From contig JADJPT010000002.1 of assembly GCA_016713125.1 (NCBI GenBank), forward strand, positions 295,987 to 359,986: DNA of 64,000 nt, in the 5' to 3' direction. Below, one piece after another: positions 54,356-64,000 of this stretch. The stretch's first letter is position 1, and each line of letters starts with the position of its first letter. The notes beneath the pieces were generated by a model. The model was not told where the DNA came from and ran no database searches. It was given only the letters and a program-made list of their open reading frames with translations. The position numbers were made by a program, and so were the translations under genes. The DNA is from Betaproteobacteria bacterium (GTDB lineage Bacteria; Pseudomonadota; Gammaproteobacteria; Burkholderiales; SG8-39).

Positions 54356-56201
54356 TTAACTTCCGCGATCACCGATCCTCGGCACTGCGGCAAGCAGTTC
54401 GCGGGTGTATTCGTGCCGGGGCCGCAACAGCACGTCGGCGACCGGACCCTGCTCCAGGATGCGGCCTGCGAGCATCACTGCCACCTCATGCGCCAGGTAA
54501 TGCACGACCGCCATGTTGTGCGTGATGAACAGGTAGGCGATCCCCAGGCGCGCCTGGAGGCTGCCGAGCAGGTTCAGGATCTGCGCCTGCACTGACACGT
54601 CCAGGGCGCTGGTCGGCTCGTCGCACACGATCAGCTTCGGATCCACGGCCAGGGCGCGCGCGATCGCGATCCGCTGTCTCTGTCCTCCGGAGAATTCGTG
54701 CGGGTAGCGGACGCGCGCCTGCACAGGCAAGCCGACCTGCTCGAGGAGTTCGTCGATTCGCCGGTCCTCTTCGCCCCGGGTGCGCGCTGCAGGCGCCTGC
54801 AGCGCGCGCATGCCCCTCTGCCAGGATGTCGACGACCCGCATGCGCGGGTTCAACGAGGCGTAAGGATCCTGGAAGATGATCTGCAGGTCGCGCCTGTAC
54901 CTTCGCATGGCGCCGCGCGCAAGGCCGGCAAGTTCGTCGCCCGCGAATCGCACGCTGCCGCCGGTGGGTCGGATGAGCTGCAGGATGGCCTTGCCGGCGG
55001 TGGTCTTGCCGCAGCCCGATTCGCCAACCAGGGCGAGCGTGCGACCCTCGCCGATCGACAGGGAGATTCCGTCCACCGCCTTGACGTGCCCGATCGTGCG
55101 CCGCAAAAGCCCCCGGCGAATCGGAAAATGCACCTGCAGATCACGCACCTCCAGCAGGGGGTGCGGCGCGGCTTCGGTTCGATAGGCCCCGGCCTCCGGG
55201 GCCACAACGCGCGGCGGCGCTGGTCCGCGCTCGCGCAGAAAGCAACGCGCCCAGTGCGCACCCTGGCCGGATGTCGCCGACAGCAGTGGCGGTGCCGCGG
55301 CGGCGCAACGCTCGAAAGCCTGCTCGCAACGCTCCACGAACCGGCAGGCATGGAACTCGCGTGTCAGCGCCGGTACCTGGCCTGGGATCACGGCAAGCTC
55401 GCCGCCCCGCTTGCCCGGCACAGGCAGCGCGTCGAACAGTTTCTGCGAATACGGGTGCTGCGGCGCGCGAAAAAAGTCGTCGCGGTCGGCCAGTTCGACG
55501 ATCTGCCCCGCGTACATCACCGCAACCCGGTGCGCCATCTGCGAGACGATGCCCAGGTCGTGCGTGATCAGCAGCAGCGCCATGCCGCGCTCGACCTGCA
55601 GCTTTCTGAGCAGATCGAGGATCTGCGCCTGTATCGTCACGTCCAGCGCCGTGGTCGGCTCATCGGCGACCAGCACCTCGGGATCGGCGGCCAGGGCACA
55701 GGCGATCATGACGCGTTGCTTCAACCCTCCGGAGAGCTGGAACGGGTACTCGTCATAGCGACGAACCGGCTCCGGCATGCCAACTGCTTCAAGCAGGGAC
55801 AGCGCCCTGGCGCGCGCTGCCTCCCCGCCCAGACCCAGGTGGCGCTCTATCGCCTCGACGATCTGTCGGCCCACCGTCAGCACGGGGTTCAGCGAAGTCG
55901 CGGGCTCCTGGAAGATCATCGCCACGCGCCGGCCGCGCACCGCGCGCATGGCCGCTTCAGGCAGGTCGAGCAGATCCCTGCCGCCCAGCATGACCTGGCC
56001 GCCGGCGACATGGCCCGCCTCGGGCAGCAGACGCATAAGGGAAAGCGCGGTCATCGACTTGCCGCAGCCGGATTCGCCCACCAATGCGAAGGTCTCCCCG
56101 GCTCGCAATTCGAAATCCACGCCGTCGACGGCACGCAGTACGCCACCGGGCGCGTCGATCCAGGTCCGCAGCCCGGTGACGGAGAGAACCGGCGAATTCA
56201 T
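54356..56201 (-). CDS. yejF: Dipeptide/oligopeptide ABC transporter ATP-binding protein, two ATPase domains (YejF-like), frameshifted
   Basis: About 614 residues restored, with two complete ABC ATPases in one chain. Domain 1: GESGCGKSMTALS, LSGGLKQRVMIACAL and VLVADEPTTALDV. Domain 2: GESGCGKTTAGKA, then (after an extra G in a G run near 54811) EFSGGQRQRIAIARAL and LIVCDEPTSALDV. The Cys-rich oligopeptide-type loop (HACRFVERCEQAFERC) after domain 1 is the usual OppD/F Fe-S-like feature. Start codon overlaps the yejE stop (ATGA). Last gene of the peptide transport operon. Confidence 0.88.
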
Positions 56202-57576
56202 GAGGGCACCCTGGTCGCGCGCGCACCGGGCATGCGCACGCGCGGATCGAAGCCGTCACGTACGGCGTCGGCGAACAGGTTGGCCGACAGCACGAGCAGG
56301 AACATGAAGCCGAATGCGGAGGCCAGCGACCACCAGACCATGGGCTCGCGCGCCATCTCCAGCCGCGCGGCATTGATCATGGTGCCGAAACTGGTCGTCG
56401 AGGGTCGCCGCCCACGCCCACGTAGGACAGCACCGCCTCGGCCAGTACCAGGCCGGAGAAATCCATGACCAGGGCGATGATCACGATATGCATCACGTTG
56501 GGGGTGATGTGGCGCAGGATGATCCGCGAATCGGCGACACCGAAGGCGTGCGCGGCCTGGATGAACTCCAGTTCGCCAAGCTTGAGGGTTTCGCCGCGCA
56601 ACAGGCGCGCCAGCCCGGTCCAGCTGGTCAGGCCCAGGATCACGCACAGGAAGAGCAGGCGCAGATCGGCGCGTTGTGCCGCAGTCGGAAACAGTTCCGG
56701 ATGGCTGTCGATGTAGACCTGCATCATCAGCACCGAAGCCGCAATCAGCAGCACGCCGGGTATCGAGTTGAGCGTCGTGTAGAGGTACTGGATCAGGTCA
56801 TCCACCCAGCCCTTGAAGTAACCGGCCATGATGCCCAGCAGCAGTCCGAGCGGCAGCATGACCAGAGTGGCCAGGGTGCCGATCACCAGGCTGGTGCGTA
56901 TGCTCTTGAGCGAAAGATAAAGCACGTCCTGGCCGACCTTGTCGGTGCCGAGCACGTGATAGCTGTCCGAAAGCACCAATGCCGGCACGACCAGCGCCAG
57001 CACCGCCCCCAGCGTGAACCAGGCCGACCGCCAGGGAATGTCCGGCAGTCGGCGCACGAGTCCGCGCAGGGCGTAGCCGGTCAGCAGCCAGGCGAAGGCG
57101 GCGGCGGCCAATGCCAGGGACGCGCGACCCGCGATGTCGGACGCCCGCCCCGCTTCGTCCTTGAGGTGGGCACCGCCATGGCGCAGGCGCGGGTACTCGC
57201 GCACCTGACGGCCGTCCGGTGTCTCGACCATCTCGCGCGCGAACGATCGAGTGGCGAACGGCGCCGAATAGGTCTTCTCGTTGCGTTCGCGCATCTGCGA
57301 CGCCAGCACGTCCAGCACCGAAAGCACCGAACTCGAATAGGCCACCGCGTCTTTGCCGTTGGTGCGCGCCAGTTCGGGGCGAAAGTGCAGGGAATCGAGC
57401 AATCCCACCAGCAGGAAGGCGCCCAGCACGACGCTGGACATCATGGCGGCACGGCTGCGGAACACGCGCGCCCAGGGCGCGGCCAGGTGCGGCCGGCGCA
57501 GGCAATAGGCGGCATACCCGATGACCGCGAGTACCAGCAGCCAGACCAGGGCGTCGGTCCACAGGAAAACCGCCAT
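56198..57576 (-). CDS. yejE: Peptide ABC transporter permease (YejE-like), frameshifted
   Basis: About 459 residues restored; larger than DppC because of an N-terminal TM plus a ~110-residue extracytoplasmic insert before the transport domain, as in YejE. Binding-protein-dependent transport signature EFIQAAHAFGVADSRIILRHITPN with the EAA loop. One base is missing near 56400 (LSYVGVGVDPSTTSFGTMINAAR expected); the remainder ends VRMPGARATRVPS. Pairs with the YejB-like permease. Confidence 0.85.
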
Positions 57577-57591
57577 CTCAGCCCCCTGCCT

Positions 57592-58569
57592 TCATTCGAG
57601 CCGGATCCGCGGGTCGACCATTGTGTACGAGAGGTCGGTGAGCAGCAGCCCCAAGATGTACAGCAGGGAACCCATGAACACCATGGCGCGCACTATGGCG
57701 AAGTCCTGCGCCTGGATGGCGTCTATGGTGTAGCTGCCCAATCCCGGGATGCCGAAGAAGGATTCGGTGATCAGACTGCCCATGAACAGCAGCGGGATCA
57801 CCACCACCGCTCCGGTCAGGATGGGAATCAGTGCGTTGCGCAGAACATGGCCGAACAGCACGGCCGGTTCAGACAGTCCCTTGGCGCGCGCCGTGCGCAC
57901 GTAGTCCTTGCCCATCTCCTCCAGGAACAACGTGCGGTACCAGCGCGTGCCCGAGCCGATGCCGCTGATCACGCCGATCAGCACCGGCAGCACCAGGAAC
58001 TTGAATCCCTGCGGACCGGAGTCGTAGCCGGAGATCGGCACCAGCGACCACAGCTTGGAGACCAGGTATTGCCCGCCGATGATATAGAAGAGCGTGGAAA
58101 TCGACATCAGCGCGACGCACAGCACCACGGTCCAGACATCGATGTAGGTGGCTCGGAAGAACGCGACGAACAGAGCCAGCGTGATGTTGATCAGCATGCC
58201 GACCAGGAACACCGGGACGGCCAGCGCGAGGCTGGGACCCATGCGTGTGGCGATCTCGTTGGCGATGTCACGCTTGTCCTCGGCGGCGCCGAAATCGAAC
58301 ACGAACAGTCGCGCGGATTTCTCGAAGAAGATCGTATCGGAGAGCCTTCCCATCCCCGCCGCCGCCCCGTTCCACAGGAGAGGTTTGTCATAGCCGCGCT
58401 CGGCCTTCCATTTCTGGATGGCCTCGGGCGTGACACGCTTGGCGCCGAGCTGCATGCGGGCCATGTCGTCGGGCGTGTTGACGACGAAGAACAGCACGAA
58501 GGTGATCAGATTCACGCCGATCAGGATCGGGATCGCATACAGCAGCCGGCGAAGGATGTAGCCGAGCAT
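57592..58569 (-). CDS. yejB: Peptide ABC transporter permease (YejB-like)
   Basis: 325 residues, six membrane helices. YILRRLLYAIPILIGVNLITFVLFF at the N-terminus is the DppB/YejB signature. The EAA region is LEEMGKDYVRTARAKGLSEPAVLFGHVLRNALIPI. GIPGLGSYTIDAIQAQDFAIV completes the pattern. Intact. Two bases downstream of the binding-protein stop, so co-transcribed. A periplasmic segment with GLSDTIFFEKSARLF-like sequence is longer than in DppB. Confidence 0.88.
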   Translation of the reverse strand: MLGYILRRLLYAIPILIGVNLITFVLFFVVNTPDDMARMQLGAKRVTPEAIQKWKAERGYDKPLLWNGAAAGMGRLSDTIFFEKSARLFVFDFGAAEDKRDIANEIATRMGPSLALAVPVFLVGMLINITLALFVAFFRATYIDVWTVVLCVALMSISTLFYIIGGQYLVSKLWSLVPISGYDSGPQGFKFLVLPVLIGVISGIGSGTRWYRTLFLEEMGKDYVRTARAKGLSEPAVLFGHVLRNALIPILTGAVVVIPLLFMGSLITESFFGIPGLGSYTIDAIQAQDFAIVRAMVFMGSLLYILGLLLTDLSYTMVDPRIRLE

Positions 58570-58571
58570 GG

Positions 58572-60788
58572 TCAGCCCTTCGCCTGGTGCGCTGCCGCGG
58601 CGGCCTGCGGGCCGCCGCGTGCCCCCAGCCGCTCACGCCGGCGGTAACTGATCACCGCCGGCACCGCCGTCACGACCAGCAGCAGCAAGCCCAGGCCCAG
58701 CGGCCAGAGGACCGGACGGTTCCACTCTCTGCGCCGGACCTCACGCCGCGCGGGGTCCACCTTCAGGTACTTGAGCCCGTTGCGTGCCATGTTGTTGGGC
58801 TTGGAGTTGGCGAGCCAATCGTGCGCGAGGCTGTAATCCTTGGGATGGTAGCCCCACATCCAGGGCGCGTCGTGACGGACGATACGCACCATGCGGTCGA
58901 TCAGCGCCTGGCGTTCCTCGGAGTTGCTCATGTGCTTCATGCGTTCGAACAGTCGGTCGAACTCCGGATTGGCGTAGTTCGACTTGTTCTCCCCCTCGCC
59001 CTTGACACGCGTCTGCCGGCCGTCGAGCAGGAACAGGAAGTTCTCCGGATCGGGGTAATCGGCATTCCAGCCGAGTATGAAGATCTGCTGACTGCCCTTG
59101 CGCAGCTTCTCCTGGAAGCGATTCCAGTCGGTGTCGCGGACCTCCAGCTGGATCGAAAGTTTCTGGAATTGCTTGCGCCACCAATCCAGGCGCGCCTTGT
59201 CTCCCGGACCGCGTGCCACGGTGTCCAGGTAGAGCACCAGCGGCAGTCCGGTCCTGGCGTCGCGCCCATCCGGATATCCCGCTTCGGCCAGCAACTTTTT
59301 CGCCACCTCGAGCGACTTCCTGCGCGGTGCGCCGGCCGCGGCGTCCCAGTCGTAGACCACGGGGTTGAAGCCGTCTCTGCCCTCACGATAGCCGAAGATG
59401 CCCGGCGCCAGAGGGCCTTGCGCAACGATTCCTCGTCCGTTGGCGAAAATCGAGAGCAATTCCTCGAAATCGACCGCGATGGACAGCGCCTGGCGCAGCT
59501 TGCGACTGCGCTCCGAATCTCCGCCGACCACGGGATCCGACCAGTTGAAGCCAACGTAGATGATGGTCGTCGCCACGGTGGCGCTCAGGGAAATGCCCTT
59601 CGCCTCCATTTCCGGCGTCAGACCGGCTTCGCCCTCGATACCTACGCGCACCGCATGATCGAAGTTGTCGGAAGAGATCCCTGAAGTGTCGTAATAACCC
59701 TGCAGGAACTTGTTCCAGTATGGAATGCCTTCCTTCTCGCGACTGTAGACCGCCTGGTCGATGAACGGCATGGCTTTGCCTGCGTCGCCCAGCAGTCCCG
59801 CCTTGTCATCGCCGGCCTCGCCCTCTGCGGGATAGGGTTCACCGCGGAAGTTCGGATTGCGCGCCAGAACCATGCGCGCGTTCGGATTGTTTTCGGTCAG
59901 CATGTATGGACCCGTGCCGACCGGCCACCAATCCAGGTTGAAGTTCTTCTCCGCCATGCCGGGCTGATGAAAGAACTTCTCCACCTCCCAGGGAATGGGC
60001 GCAAAGAACGGCATGGCCAGCCAATAGACGAACTGCGGGTAGCGCCCATGCACCTTGATGCGGAAACGGTGCGTGTCGATGCGCTCCAGGCCTTCGAGCG
60101 CGTGTTCGCGCAGGTCGAGCCAGGCCGCCGGGGTGCCGGCATCGCGCAAGGCTTCGTTCGCCGCCTTGAGCCTGGCGGAGAAATCCTTGAGGCCGACGAT
60201 ATAGTCGTCCATCAGTCCGATGACGGGCGAATGCAGGCGCGGATGCGCCAGGCGCTTGATCTGGTAGATGTAGTCGTCGGCGGTCAGTTCGCGCGTCGCC
60301 GCATCGGGCAGGTCGTACGGGCTGCGCAGCGCGGTCACCGTACCCGCATCCAGCGCATGATGGCGCAGACCACCGCCCGCCTCTCGCGTGAAGGCCGGGT
60401 GCGGCTGGTAACGTATGCCGGAGCGGATGCGGATGTCGTAGACGCTGTAGGCCACCGCCGGGCTGTCCGCAGCGACCGTGCGCCCCGCGGCGTCGAGGTA
60501 CACGGGGGCGGGAACCTCCAGGGCGGTGAGCGGCACCAGCGAGTAGGGTCGCTTGAGGTAGTGGTACTGGACCAGCGGCTCGTAGATCTGCTGCGTGAAG
60601 CGGGCCTCGTCTTCGGCATACGACTGAACCGGATCGAGATGCTTGGGACGGTCGGTGAAAGCCGAATACAGGATGTTCCTGCCGCGGTCGCCGGCCGGAT
60701 ACGGATCGTTCCAGACTTCGCCGCAGGATGCGCAAAGCAGTACCGCGAGCAGCGGGGCGGCAAGGCGGACGAGGACCGTTCTGCGCAT
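58572..60788 (-). CDS. Peptide ABC transporter substrate-binding protein (SBP_bac_5) with C-terminal TM anchor
   Basis: 738 residues, much longer than the ~500-600 usual. N-terminal export signal (VRLAAPLLAVLLCASCGE) with a possible lipobox. SBP_bac_5 motifs: NILYSAFTDRPKHLDPVQSYAEDEA, LDWWPVGTGPYMLTENNPNARM (key run GTGPYMLTEN) and LGWNADYPDPENFLFLLDG. The extreme C-terminus is WNRPVLWPLGLGLLLLVVTAVPAVISYRRRERLG, a clear TM helix followed by a positive stretch, so the protein is probably membrane-tethered at its C-terminus. Binds peptides (family). First gene of the yej-like operon, divergent from fabI. Confidence 0.88.
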   Translation of the reverse strand: MRRTVLVRLAAPLLAVLLCASCGEVWNDPYPAGDRGRNILYSAFTDRPKHLDPVQSYAEDEARFTQQIYEPLVQYHYLKRPYSLVPLTALEVPAPVYLDAAGRTVAADSPAVAYSVYDIRIRSGIRYQPHPAFTREAGGGLRHHALDAGTVTALRSPYDLPDAATRELTADDYIYQIKRLAHPRLHSPVIGLMDDYIVGLKDFSARLKAANEALRDAGTPAAWLDLREHALEGLERIDTHRFRIKVHGRYPQFVYWLAMPFFAPIPWEVEKFFHQPGMAEKNFNLDWWPVGTGPYMLTENNPNARMVLARNPNFRGEPYPAEGEAGDDKAGLLGDAGKAMPFIDQAVYSREKEGIPYWNKFLQGYYDTSGISSDNFDHAVRVGIEGEAGLTPEMEAKGISLSATVATTIIYVGFNWSDPVVGGDSERSRKLRQALSIAVDFEELLSIFANGRGIVAQGPLAPGIFGYREGRDGFNPVVYDWDAAAGAPRRKSLEVAKKLLAEAGYPDGRDARTGLPLVLYLDTVARGPGDKARLDWWRKQFQKLSIQLEVRDTDWNRFQEKLRKGSQQIFILGWNADYPDPENFLFLLDGRQTRVKGEGENKSNYANPEFDRLFERMKHMSNSEERQALIDRMVRIVRHDAPWMWGYHPKDYSLAHDWLANSKPNNMARNGLKYLKVDPARREVRRREWNRPVLWPLGLGLLLLVVTAVPAVISYRRRERLGARGGPQAAAAAHQAKG

Positions 60789-60846
60789 GCGGCAAAGTGT
60801 AGCGGAAGCCCTCGCGGCACGCAGCGTGCTCCGACATCCCCTCGGC

Positions 60847-60852
60847 TATAAT
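60847..60852 (+). promoter_or_regulatory. Perfect -10 box (TATAAT) of fabI
   Basis: CTCGGCTATAATCCCGTT lies 30 bases before the fabI start, in a GC-rich context. No strong -35 hexamer at 17 bases, but the extended form GGCTATAAT is good. Confidence 0.6.
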
Positions 60853-60881
60853 CCCGTTCCCTGAAAAAACAGACGGACCAC

Positions 60882-61679
60882 ATGGGCTTCCTTTCCGGAA
60901 AACGCATCCTGATCACCGGCCTGCTCAGCAATCGCTCGATCGCCTGGGGCATCGCCCGCGCGGCCCAGCAGCAGGGCGCCGAGCTCGCGCTGACCTACCA
61001 GAACGAGCGCTTCAAGGACCGCGCCACGGACCTCGCGGCCGAACTGGGCGTGAGCATCGTGCTGCCCTGCGAAGTGACCGACGACGCCGACATCGCACGC
61101 CTGTTCGCGGCGCTGGGCGAGCGCTGGGACGGACTGGACGGCCTGGTGCATTCGATCGCCTACGCGCAACGCGAGGCGATCATGGGCAAGTTCCTCGACG
61201 GCCTGTCGCGCGACTCGTTCCGCGAGGCTCTGGACATCTCGGCCTACAGCTTCCCTGCATTGGCCAAAGCCGCGCTGCCCATGATGCAGGGACGCCGGGC
61301 CGCAATGCTCGCGCTGACCTATCTGGGAGCGGAGCGCGTGCTGCCCAATTACAACACCATGGGTCTGGCGAAAGCATCGCTCGAAGCCAGCGTGCGCTAC
61401 CTGGCGGCCAACCTCGGTCCTGAAGGCATACGGGTGAACGCCATCTCAGCCGGCCCGATCAAGACGCTGGCCGCCTCCGGCATTGCCGGTTTTGGCAAGA
61501 TCCTCAAGTTCGTCGAGCAGAATTCACCCCTGCGCCGCAACATCACGATCGAGGACGTGGGCAATGCGGCCGCGTTCCTGCTTTCCGATCTGGCTTCGGG
61601 CGTGAATTCCGAGGTGCTCTACGTGGACGGCGGCTTTCACAATGTGGTCTCGGGCCTGAGCGCAAGCGACACGGCCTGA
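60882..61679 (+). CDS. fabI: Enoyl-[acyl-carrier-protein] reductase (NADH)
   Basis: 265 residues, E. coli-like length. Reduces trans-2-enoyl-ACP in the last step of fatty acid elongation. SDR fold: ILITGLLSNRSIAWGIARA is the divergent FabI dinucleotide site. The active site has the first Tyr in LTYLGAERVLPNY and the Tyr-x6-Lys pair in YNTMGLAKASLE. VHSIAYA aligns with the E. coli HSIGFA segment that includes triclosan-resistance residue Gly93, here Ala. FVEQNSPLRRNITIEDVGNAAAFLLS is canonical. Divergent from the yej operon. Intact. Confidence 0.95.
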   Translation: MGFLSGKRILITGLLSNRSIAWGIARAAQQQGAELALTYQNERFKDRATDLAAELGVSIVLPCEVTDDADIARLFAALGERWDGLDGLVHSIAYAQREAIMGKFLDGLSRDSFREALDISAYSFPALAKAALPMMQGRRAAMLALTYLGAERVLPNYNTMGLAKASLEASVRYLAANLGPEGIRVNAISAGPIKTLAASGIAGFGKILKFVEQNSPLRRNITIEDVGNAAAFLLSDLASGVNSEVLYVDGGFHNVVSGLSASDTA

Positions 61680-61724
61680 AGCGGCAACCGCAGCACAGTC
61701 GATAAGAAAATCAGAGGAGACAAC

Positions 61725-62707
61725 ATGCGCAATATCGCACTCGCAGCCGCATGCGCTGCGGCACTATCGGCCCTGACGGCTTTCAACGCACAGGCGCAGG
61801 ACTTCCCCGGCGGCCGATACAGATGATCGTGCCCTTTCCGCCCGGGGGTGTCGCCGACCTGACCGGCAGGCCGACCGCCGCGGCCATGGAAAAAGTCCTC
61901 AAGCAGCCGGTGCTGGTCGTGAATCGCCCAGGCGCCGGCGGTGCAACCGGCACGGCGCAGGTGGCCAAGGCCGTACCCGACGGCTACACCATCCTCATGG
62001 GCCTTTCCTCGGTGTCGATCTTCCCGGTGTCGGACCGCATCAACGGCAAGACGCCCGCCTACGAGATGAAGGAACTCGCGCCCGTTGCCCTGGTGTCCTC
62101 CGACCCCACCGTGCTGGTGGTGCGCGGCGACGGCCCCTACAAGACCGTCAAGGACCTGATCGACGCGGCCAAGGCCAACCCCGGCAAGATCAACTATTCC
62201 TCCTCCGGTGTGTACGGCACCTTGCACGTGGCCATGGAGATCTTCGCCAACGCGGCAGGCGTGAAGCTGTTCCACGTGCCCTACCAGGGCGGCGGGCCAG
62301 CCGTGACCGCGCTGCTCGGTGGCCAGGTGGAGGCACTGGCCTCGGGCCCCTCGGCCGCCATCGGACAGATCAAGGCCGGCAAGATGCGCGCGCTGGCAAG
62401 CTGGGGCGACAAGCGCCTGCCTTCCATGCCTGACGTGCCGACTTTCAAGGAACTCGGGCTGAACGCCGAGTTTTACATCTGGTCCGGGGTTTTCGCACCG
62501 GCCGGCACGCCTGCACCCGTGCTGCAGAAGCTGCGCGATGCGGTGCGTCAGGCCGTGAACGATCCCGACTTCAAGGCCACCATGGCCAAGATCGAAACCC
62601 CCGTGAACTACCTGGATGCGCCGGAGTTCGCCCGCTTCTGGGATAACGATGCCAGGCGCCTGGCCGGCGCGCTGGAGAAGATCGGGCGCGTGGAACAGAA
62701 GAAGTAG
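61725..62707 (+). CDS. Tripartite tricarboxylate transporter substrate-binding protein (Bug family), frameshifted
   Basis: Fifth Bug receptor, ~327 residues restored. AGAGGAGA precedes ATG 61725; signal peptide MRNIALAAACAAALSALTAF to AQAQ. One base is missing near 61812, just after the signal peptide (FP, then RPIQMIVPFPPGGVADLTGRP). Motifs VVNRPGAGGATGTAQ, AVPDGYTILMG and HVPYQGGGPAVTALLGGQ follow. Followed by a bidirectional hairpin. Ligand unknown. Confidence 0.85.
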
Positions 62708-62711
62708 GCGC

Positions 62712-62738
62712 AGTGCGGCCCGCTTGGCGGGCTGCACT
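62712..62738. terminator. Bidirectional hairpin between Bug gene and ppiD
   Basis: AGTGCGGCCCGC and GCGGGCTGCACT pair over 12 positions (one G-U type pair) around a TTG loop. It lies in the 37-base gap between two convergent stops. No long T run on the plus strand, but it is well placed to serve both transcripts. Confidence 0.6.
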
Positions 62739-62744
62739 CCCCGC

Positions 62745-64000
62745 TTACTGGGATTTCTTCTCGAGATTCGCCTTGTTGATCTCGACCTTGCTGCGGGCTC
62801 GCAATCCGGCGATGTAGGCGTCGAACTGCTCGCTGCCCGCCTGGCCTTCCAGACGGGCGAGCAGGGCCTTCTTCTGATCCTCGCCACCTGCTTCGGCTTC
62901 GATCACCTTGCTCACCCGGTAGATCATGTAGCCGGCCTCGGTGGCGGCTCCGACATAGGCCGGCAGCTTGCCGGCGTCTGCTGCAAGGATCTGGCGCAAC
63001 GCATCGCGCGGCACGTTGCTCGCGCCGTCGCGGCGTCCGACCACGCGGGTGGCCGACCACTTGGTTCCCGTATCCCCGCCCGCCTTGAGCTTCTCCAGGC
63101 GCGCGGCGCCTTCGGCCTGCGCAAGCTTGGCCGCTTCCTCCTGGCGCAAACGGCTCTCGATATCGGCACGGACTTCCTCGAACTTGAGCTGGGCCGCGGG
63201 CTTGTGTTCGAGCACGCGCGCCGAGACCAGCACATTGGGAGCGACCTCGACCGCATCGGTGTTGCGCTTGTTCTGCACGGAATCAGCGCCGAACAGCGCG
63301 TCCAGCAGCTTGGGGTTGGCCAGCGGCCCTTCCGCCTGCGTGGGGGTCCTGGAAAGCCAGTCAGTACGCTGTACCTGGAGCTTGAATCGCTCGGCGGCGG
63401 GTTTGAGGCTGTCGGACTGCTCGTAAACGAGGTTGCTGAATGCCTCGGCCGCCTCCGCAAATCTGCGACCGCCCTTCTGCTTGCCGAGCTCCTTGATCAG
63501 CTCCGCTCGCACTTCGTCAAGCAAGCGGGTCTTGCCGGGCTGCACCGCGGTGACGCGGATGATGTGGAATCCAAACTCGGTTTCCACGACACCGCTGGTT
63601 TCACCGCTCTTCAGCTTGAACACGACATCCTCGAATCCCTTGACCATCATGCCGCGCGAGAAAAAGCCCAGGTCGCCGCCCTTCTCCGCCGAACCCGGGT
63701 CCTGCGAGTTCAGCCTGGCCAGTTCGGCGAACTTTCCGGGGATTTCTTCAATTCGGCGAGCAGACCCTCGGCTTTCTTCCTGGCAGCTTCCTTGTCGGCG
63801 GGCTTAGCGTCGGCCGGCACCTGGATCAGGATGTGGCTGGCGCGGCGCTGATCGTCCTGCCTGTACTGCGCGGCGCGCGCTTCGTAGGCGGCCTTGAGCT
63901 CGGCGTCGCTCACCTGCTCCTGCGTTCCGAGCTGCTCCGCGGACAGCAGCACGTACTCGGCCTTCACCAGTTCAGGCGAACGGAACGCGGCGAGGTTGGC
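62745..64000 (-). CDS. ppiD: Peptidyl-prolyl isomerase D (PpiD), 5' end outside window, frameshifted
   Basis: C-terminal ~418 residues of a PpiD-type periplasmic chaperone anchored in the inner membrane. The parvulin (PPIC) domain is visible: RRASHILIQVPADA at its start, GSAEKGGDLGFFSRGMMVKGFEDVVFKLKSGE and TEFGFHIIRVTAVQPG at its end. Then a second, degenerate PPIase/SurA-like segment. One A is missing in an A run near 63740 (KKSPEKFAELARLNSQDPG expected). The N-terminal TM anchor and SurA_N domain lie beyond 64000. Ends with KVEINKANLEKKSQ. Confidence 0.9.

Noticed and set aside
56488..58647. 719-codon plus-strand frame
   Set aside because: Antisense to the Yej permease genes; His/Gln/Arg-rich with no domain.

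Overview
The window looks like a chromosome segment of a high-GC betaproteobacterium, probably Burkholderiales (Alcaligenaceae- or Comamonadaceae-like). Reasons: five separate tripartite-tricarboxylate (Bug) solute receptors, many acyl-CoA dehydrogenase, CoA-transferase and branched-chain amino acid transport genes, the housekeeping run mltD - gloB - methyltransferase - rnhA - dnaQ, a fabI next to a Yej-type peptide transporter, and a ppiD at the right edge.

Layout. (1) 1-10759, plus strand: a carboxylic-acid/acyl-CoA catabolic cluster with two classical and one AidB-like acyl-CoA dehydrogenase, a class III CoA-transferase, a quinone-oxidoreductase-like enzyme, a D-2-hydroxyacid dehydrogenase, an enolase-superfamily enzyme and three Bug receptors. 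(2) About 10760-24510: an accessory island, visibly AT-richer over much of its length. It holds short, nearly all plus-strand, mostly unrelated genes: DUF4145, AlbA_2/Schlafen-type, a membrane protein paired with a viperin-like radical SAM protein, RidA, DUF4395, two GIY-YIG-type proteins, a methyltransferase, VOC, HAD, RibD-C, cupin, SOUL and SRPBCC. From 11689 to about 21676 many of these genes are separated by attC-like boxes. A left box of the GCCTAAC type often includes the stop codon, and a right box of the AACGTTAGGC type precedes the next start. No integrase is visible, so I read this as a decayed integron cassette array lacking intI. (3) 24614-27584: Bug receptor, citryl-CoA lyase and acyl-CoA dehydrogenase operon. 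(4) 27667-36078, minus strand: a DadA-like oxidase, a complete branched-chain amino acid ABC operon (livK-type, H, M, G, F), an enoyl-CoA hydratase and an acyl-CoA synthetase. (5) 36244-41618: two Crp/Fnr regulators, a Cache-GGDEF diguanylate cyclase, a secreted protein and an alpha/beta hydrolase. A pair of matching 18-bp dyads lies upstream of the second regulator. (6) 41800-48530: a TRAP transporter followed by an indolepyruvate:ferredoxin-oxidoreductase-like alpha/beta pair. (7) 48676-53742: dnaQ, rnhA, methyltransferase, gloB, mltD and a secreted protein. (8) 53745-64000: a globin-coupled-sensor remnant, a Yej-like peptide ABC operon, fabI, a Bug receptor and the 3' part of ppiD.

Base quality matters for reading this annotation. 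More than twenty otherwise well-conserved genes or gene segments carry single-base frameshifts, many in short homopolymers and including core genes such as gloB and ppiD. I therefore treat most of them as likely sequence errors and give one joined span per gene. A few lesions look real: an internal amber codon (DUF4145), about 50 codons missing from a VOC protein, the N-lobe deletion of the liv binding protein, and three gene remnants (SOUL copy, globin sensor, acyl-CoA synthetase fragment). No tRNA, rRNA, CRISPR array or transposase was recognised.
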